A stretch of DNA of 37,778 bases. Origin: Hellea sp964576765. GTDB taxonomy: Bacteria > Pseudomonadota > Alphaproteobacteria > Caulobacterales > Maricaulaceae. Shown one piece after another: positions 34,812-37,778 of this stretch; position 1 is the first letter of the stretch; the number at the start of each line of letters is the position of its first letter. A program made the position numbers and the translations under genes. Location of the stretch: the NCBI GenBank assembly GCA_964576765.1, contig CAZNWH010000009.1, positions 1 to 37,778 on the forward strand, written 5' to 3'. The notes beneath the pieces were generated by a model that saw only the letters and a program-made list of their open reading frames with translations, ran no database searches and had not been told where the DNA came from.

Positions 34812-35008
34812 AGGCCACCTTGATTGCCTTATGGAGGCTTTTCCACGCCCTTGCCTTTTATCCCATACTGATCGGCGTCTTTATATGGCTTTATATCAAA
34901 GGCGCGCATTGGCTATATGGGCTGGCAGTTATAGCCATTATTCTGATATTTGACCCGATGTGGCGCCTAATGGGTCGAAGGTTTTGGAAGTTATTGAAAA
35001 GAGATTAA
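34808..35008 (+). CDS. Small two-helix membrane protein
   Basis: A 66-residue protein with a GTG start that overlaps the SixA-like stop as GTGA. Hydrophobic stretches at about 4-28 and 35-48, with a basic C-terminus (RLMGRRFWKLLKRD). Aromatic-rich, no motif recognised. The overlap argues for translational coupling to, and possible functional association with, the phosphatase. Conservation would be needed to be certain that it is expressed. Confidence 0.6.
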   Translation: MKATLIALWRLFHALAFYPILIGVFIWLYIKGAHWLYGLAVIAIILIFDPMWRLMGRRFWKLLKRD

Positions 35009-35199
35009 TAGTGAAAATACAGACCCTTTTTCATTAAGAACTTTTTAACGCTTTAATAAAGCCTATACCATAAATTGTCTTTTGCAAAATAGTAAGTGAC
35101 TTTTTACAACTTATAGGCTATAGGTGAGTCGTTGTCGAACAAACTCATCCCAACTCTTTCGACATCATCAGGCAGTGTACCCCACGCTACTCACTGTCC

Positions 35200-35256
35200 A
35201 AAAAAGGTAGGCTGGTCACTATTCTCACTTCATCCCGGTGAGCGTAACGACCAGCC
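35200..35256 (-). terminator. Rho-independent-like terminator of the small membrane gene
   Basis: Just after the stop at 35268 (minus strand) lies a long hairpin: arms 35238-35256 and 35210-35228, 19 bases each, 8 outer pairs perfect (GGCTGGTC/GACCAGCC), loop 9 bases. Read as minus-strand RNA, 17 of 19 positions pair if two G-U pairs are allowed. Six T follow four bases later (35205-35200). Confidence 0.6.
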
Positions 35257-35267
35257 GCCAATTTACA

Positions 35268-35672
35268 TTATCCACGGCTATCAATAGATAACATCGTGTC
35301 TTCATCACGGAGGCAATAAAGTAAAAGCATGGCCCCAATCGTCGGAATGGCTGCTAAAAATAGCGCTCTATAGTTTTCAGTTCCGGGTATCATGAAAGGT
35401 ATTGTCGTCAGCGTCCCAATCGTATGAAGGACAAGGACAAGGCCATAGCTAATACGTTTTTTAAATCCAGCGACAAAGGCCAATATCAACGCCATCATAA
35501 ACACCCCTGTAATTATACTGCCAATAGGCGGCATAGAGAATTTATAATATTTATTCGATATGGTGTTGATAATTTCTGGACTGGTAAACCGTGTTATTTG
35601 CCACGGAAGCATAAAGATAAATATGCTCAGCCGAGTCAGGAAAAGTGGTAGTTTTAGTGCATGTGTTGCCAT
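35268..35672 (-). CDS. Small four-helix membrane protein (possibly DoxX-like)
   Basis: A 134-residue protein with about four hydrophobic segments (near 9-24, 48-70, 76-95 and 104-120). The N-terminal LFLTRLSIFIFMLPWQITRFTSPE and the KYYKF turn recall DoxX-type small membrane proteins, but no decisive motif is present. The C-terminus is polar (RDEDTMLSIDSRG). Its own hairpin terminator follows the stop, and a 73-base gap separates it from gltX. Function unknown. Confidence 0.65.
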   Translation of the reverse strand: MATHALKLPLFLTRLSIFIFMLPWQITRFTSPEIINTISNKYYKFSMPPIGSIITGVFMMALILAFVAGFKKRISYGLVLVLHTIGTLTTIPFMIPGTENYRALFLAAIPTIGAMLLLYCLRDEDTMLSIDSRG

Positions 35673-35745
35673 TTTGGCCCCCTCATTTTTATAACCATAT
35701 AATGACCTATAAATAGGCTGAAGGATTTAGATATATCAACCGATT

Positions 35746-37086
35746 TTAAGAAATTTCACCTCGAAGGCGTGCTTTCGCCTTTTCAGCGCCCAGTAATTCC
35801 AATAGCTTACCCATCTCTGGCCCGCTATCCCTGCCCGTCAAAGCCCTACGAAGCGGCATGAAGAGGGATTTACCTTTACGGGCATGATCGACTTTCAGGG
35901 TTCCCGTCCACTCGCCCCATGTCTCGGGCGTGATGAGATCAGGCAAAGAATTGGCCGCCGCTATGCAAAACTCTTTATCCTCATCCTCAATCCGGCCCGG
36001 CATGGGTGAATAAATCACAGTAGACCATCCGGCCGTATCGCTCACTTTACTGATATTAGAGCGGATGAGGTTCCAGAAATCTTCCCCTCCGCCTACATTT
36101 AAGTTTCCAAGGTGATCTTTGACATTTTCGTACGGTGTTTCGTTTAAAAGACGACCATTGATGAGCAAAAGCTCATCCTCATCAAAACGGGCGGGCGCGC
36201 GGCCGATCTTACCAAAGGAAAACTCATCTTTGAGAACCTCCATAGACGGGCGCGCCTCAATCGCATCGGATGTGCCAATTTTACCAAGCAATGAACAAAT
36301 GGCGAGCGGCTCTAATCCCTGCTCTTTCAGCTCTTTCATCGAGAGTGAGCCGAGGCGTTTAGAGAGCCCCTTCCCGTCTTTTCCAACCAATAAGGGCGTG
36401 TGGGCAAATATCGGCAGATGATCGGATAACGCCTGAAAAACTTCGATTTGCGCGCCTGAATTGGTGACATGATCTTCGCCACGAATAACATGGGTAATTT
36501 TCTCGTTAATATCATCAACAACGCTGGGCAACGTATAGAGGAACGACCCATCGCCGCGAATAAGGACAGGATCAGAGAGCGAGCTTGTATCAACGCTTTG
36601 CTCCCCGCGCACCATATCAGTCCAATGCACTGTCTTGCCCGAGAGCTTAAAGCGCCAATGTGGCTTGCGGCCTTCGGCTTCAAACGCCGCCTTTTGGTCA
36701 TCGGTGAGGTTTAGCCCCGCGCGGTTATAAATGGGAGGTTTACTTTGCACTCGCTGTAATTTGCGCTGGCGGTCCAGCTCATCCGCAGTTTCGTAACAAG
36801 CGTAGAGGAGACCCTCTTCTTTTAGTTTTTTAGCCGCCTCTTCATAGCTCGGGAAACGGTGGGACTGATTAAAGCTCTCATCCCAGCTTAGCCCCAGCCA
36901 GCCAAGGTCTTCCTTGATGCCTTCTTCATATTCATTCGTGCTTCGCTCCAAATCCGTATCATCAATACGCAAGATGAACTTGCCTCCGCGTTCGCGCACA
37001 AAGAGCCAATTCATCAAAGCCGTGCGCACATTCCCGACATGAAGACGGCCTGTAGGCGACGGGGCAAAACGGCAGATGACAGTCAT
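35746..37086 (-). CDS. gltX: Glutamyl-tRNA synthetase
   Basis: A 446-residue class I synthetase. The HIGH motif is PTGRLHVGN (11-19), then ILRIDDTDLERST, LIRGDGSFLYTLPSVVDD near 175-192, RGEDHVTNS near 202, and the KMSKS motif as GLSKR at 240-244. Short length (about 20-40 residues below E. coli GltX) is common for one of the two alphaproteobacterial GltX paralogues; a second copy may exist elsewhere. Whether it charges tRNA-Glu only or also tRNA-Gln cannot be told. It is a single gene flanked by small membrane and lipoprotein genes. Confidence 0.95.
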   Translation of the reverse strand: MTVICRFAPSPTGRLHVGNVRTALMNWLFVRERGGKFILRIDDTDLERSTNEYEEGIKEDLGWLGLSWDESFNQSHRFPSYEEAAKKLKEEGLLYACYETADELDRQRKLQRVQSKPPIYNRAGLNLTDDQKAAFEAEGRKPHWRFKLSGKTVHWTDMVRGEQSVDTSSLSDPVLIRGDGSFLYTLPSVVDDINEKITHVIRGEDHVTNSGAQIEVFQALSDHLPIFAHTPLLVGKDGKGLSKRLGSLSMKELKEQGLEPLAICSLLGKIGTSDAIEARPSMEVLKDEFSFGKIGRAPARFDEDELLLINGRLLNETPYENVKDHLGNLNVGGGEDFWNLIRSNISKVSDTAGWSTVIYSPMPGRIEDEDKEFCIAAANSLPDLITPETWGEWTGTLKVDHARKGKSLFMPLRRALTGRDSGPEMGKLLELLGAEKAKARLRGEIS

Positions 37087-37171
37087 AAAATACCTGATAA
37101 GGTTAAATATAATATGCGGGTCTTATGGCAATTAAAACCATAATCCAAGCAAGATTTCTGCAACACTTAAA

Positions 37172-37735
37172 CTAGTGGGACGACAAAATAGTTTCAAAAT
37201 TTTTCACCCATCTCTCCCCTTGCAATCTTTCTCCAAATTCATTCCACCGTCCATCGGGTAAGCGTTGAAAGGTCAGACGATAACTTTGGTCTTGCGTCAG
37301 GCATATAAATTGAGGTTGATCATTAAGTATGCAGTTAAAAGATCGAGGTAGGCGTTTGCCGCTATAGGGCGTGTAGACATAGTTTTGCGCCTCTACATCA
37401 TAATGAATGACGGTGTGGAGGCTATAAGTCGTCTCTCCCTCAGAGTTTTCCCCTCGGGCATTAATCAATAAAAGATTTCTATCCAAATCAAAGCGGACAA
37501 ATTCCGTATCATGGTAGCGCGTCTCAGTCCCATCAGTGCCATAAGAGGTCCCCGCCCCCGCCCAATTCCCCACAAGAAATTTGAGTTTTGAAATGGCTGT
37601 CTGCGTCTCTGTCAGCTCGGCAGCTTGAGACTCATCATATTTATGAGGTTCAGCACAGGCAGAAAATATCACAAGCAAGCAAACAAGCGCGAGTAAGTAC
37701 CCAAAATTTAATCTACACCTCATCGCGATAGCCAT
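37172..37735 (-). CDS. Lipoprotein with DUF1579-like domain
   Basis: A 187-residue protein with a signal peptide (about 11-26, YLLALVCLLVIFSAC) ending in a lipobox-like site with C27. The mature part resembles FABP-like/DUF1579 beta-barrels: KLKFLVGNWAGAGTSYG at 50-66, LLLINARGE, HTVIHYDVEAQNYVYTPYSGKRL, and a final WNEFGERL strand. Function unknown. Two closely spaced Mets (37735 and 37723) could start it. Confidence 0.75.
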   Translation of the reverse strand: MAIAMRCRLNFGYLLALVCLLVIFSACAEPHKYDESQAAELTETQTAISKLKFLVGNWAGAGTSYGTDGTETRYHDTEFVRFDLDRNLLLINARGENSEGETTYSLHTVIHYDVEAQNYVYTPYSGKRLPRSFNCILNDQPQFICLTQDQSYRLTFQRLPDGRWNEFGERLQGERWVKNFETILSSH

Positions 37736-37778
37736 TGGTAATCGGATAGCGTCTGTCCTTCCCGAAATTCTTATTGCC

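Overview
The window looks like chromosomal core sequence with a modest accessory part, from a marine-type alphaproteobacterium, plausibly of the Caulobacterales/Maricaulales-Hyphomonadaceae sphere. The lineage call rests on gene content: folate-dependent trmFO, a divergent dgt/erpA pair, an SPOR-nagZ-scpA-scpB-tatA-tatB-tatC run, a serS-surE-pcm run, yajC-secD-secF followed by a squalene/phytoene-synthase-like gene, and a nickel superoxide dismutase. Base composition is moderate (mid-40s %GC by eye). No tRNA, rRNA, CRISPR array, insertion sequence or phage gene was seen. No gene-free stretch exceeds 300 bases; the longest gaps are 24569-24831 and 35009-35267.

Left end (49-7970): a metabolic neighbourhood of unknown substrate. 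On the minus strand a molybdopterin/[4Fe-4S] oxidoreductase is followed after 2 bases by a sodium:solute symporter, with a DUF1330 protein downstream. On the plus strand lie a YciI-like protein, then an aldehyde dehydrogenase overlapping a crotonase-fold gene by 4 bases. Between them a minus-strand nitrilase/aliphatic-amidase homologue has lost two of its three catalytic residues. The crotonase lacks both usual acidic residues. A tandem 10-base repeat sits in the divergent gap between the nitrilase homologue and the aldehyde dehydrogenase.

Middle (8016-13966): a membrane protein of unknown function, trmFO, an AbgT-type transporter, an NDUFAF6-like pseudo-synthase, and a compact nickel superoxide dismutase locus. 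That locus comprises a 66-residue His-containing membrane peptide, sodN with a clear nickel hook, and a minimal SodX-type peptidase.

Export and envelope block (13958-24184, all minus): dgt, SPOR protein, nagZ, scpA, scpB, tatA, tatB, tatC, a LysM protein, yajC, secD, secF. It combines both general export systems with chromosome segregation (ScpAB) and peptidoglycan recycling. Several genes overlap by 4 bases, implying translational coupling.

Right end (24230-37735): erpA (plus), then minus-strand yceI-like, pyrG, secG, rlmE, ppx/gppA, sulP, pcm, surE, serS. Divergent from serS is a SixA-like phosphatase, apparently with a leaderless transcript, coupled to a small membrane protein. Then come a small membrane protein with its own terminator, gltX, and a lipoprotein. 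The serS-surE-pcm set is usually found between tatC and the LysM/yajC genes in this class; here it lies about 13 kb away, so the block has been rearranged.

The best candidates for undescribed biology are the 0.6-8 kb neighbourhood with its two active-site-altered enzymes, and the small His-containing membrane peptide beside sodN.
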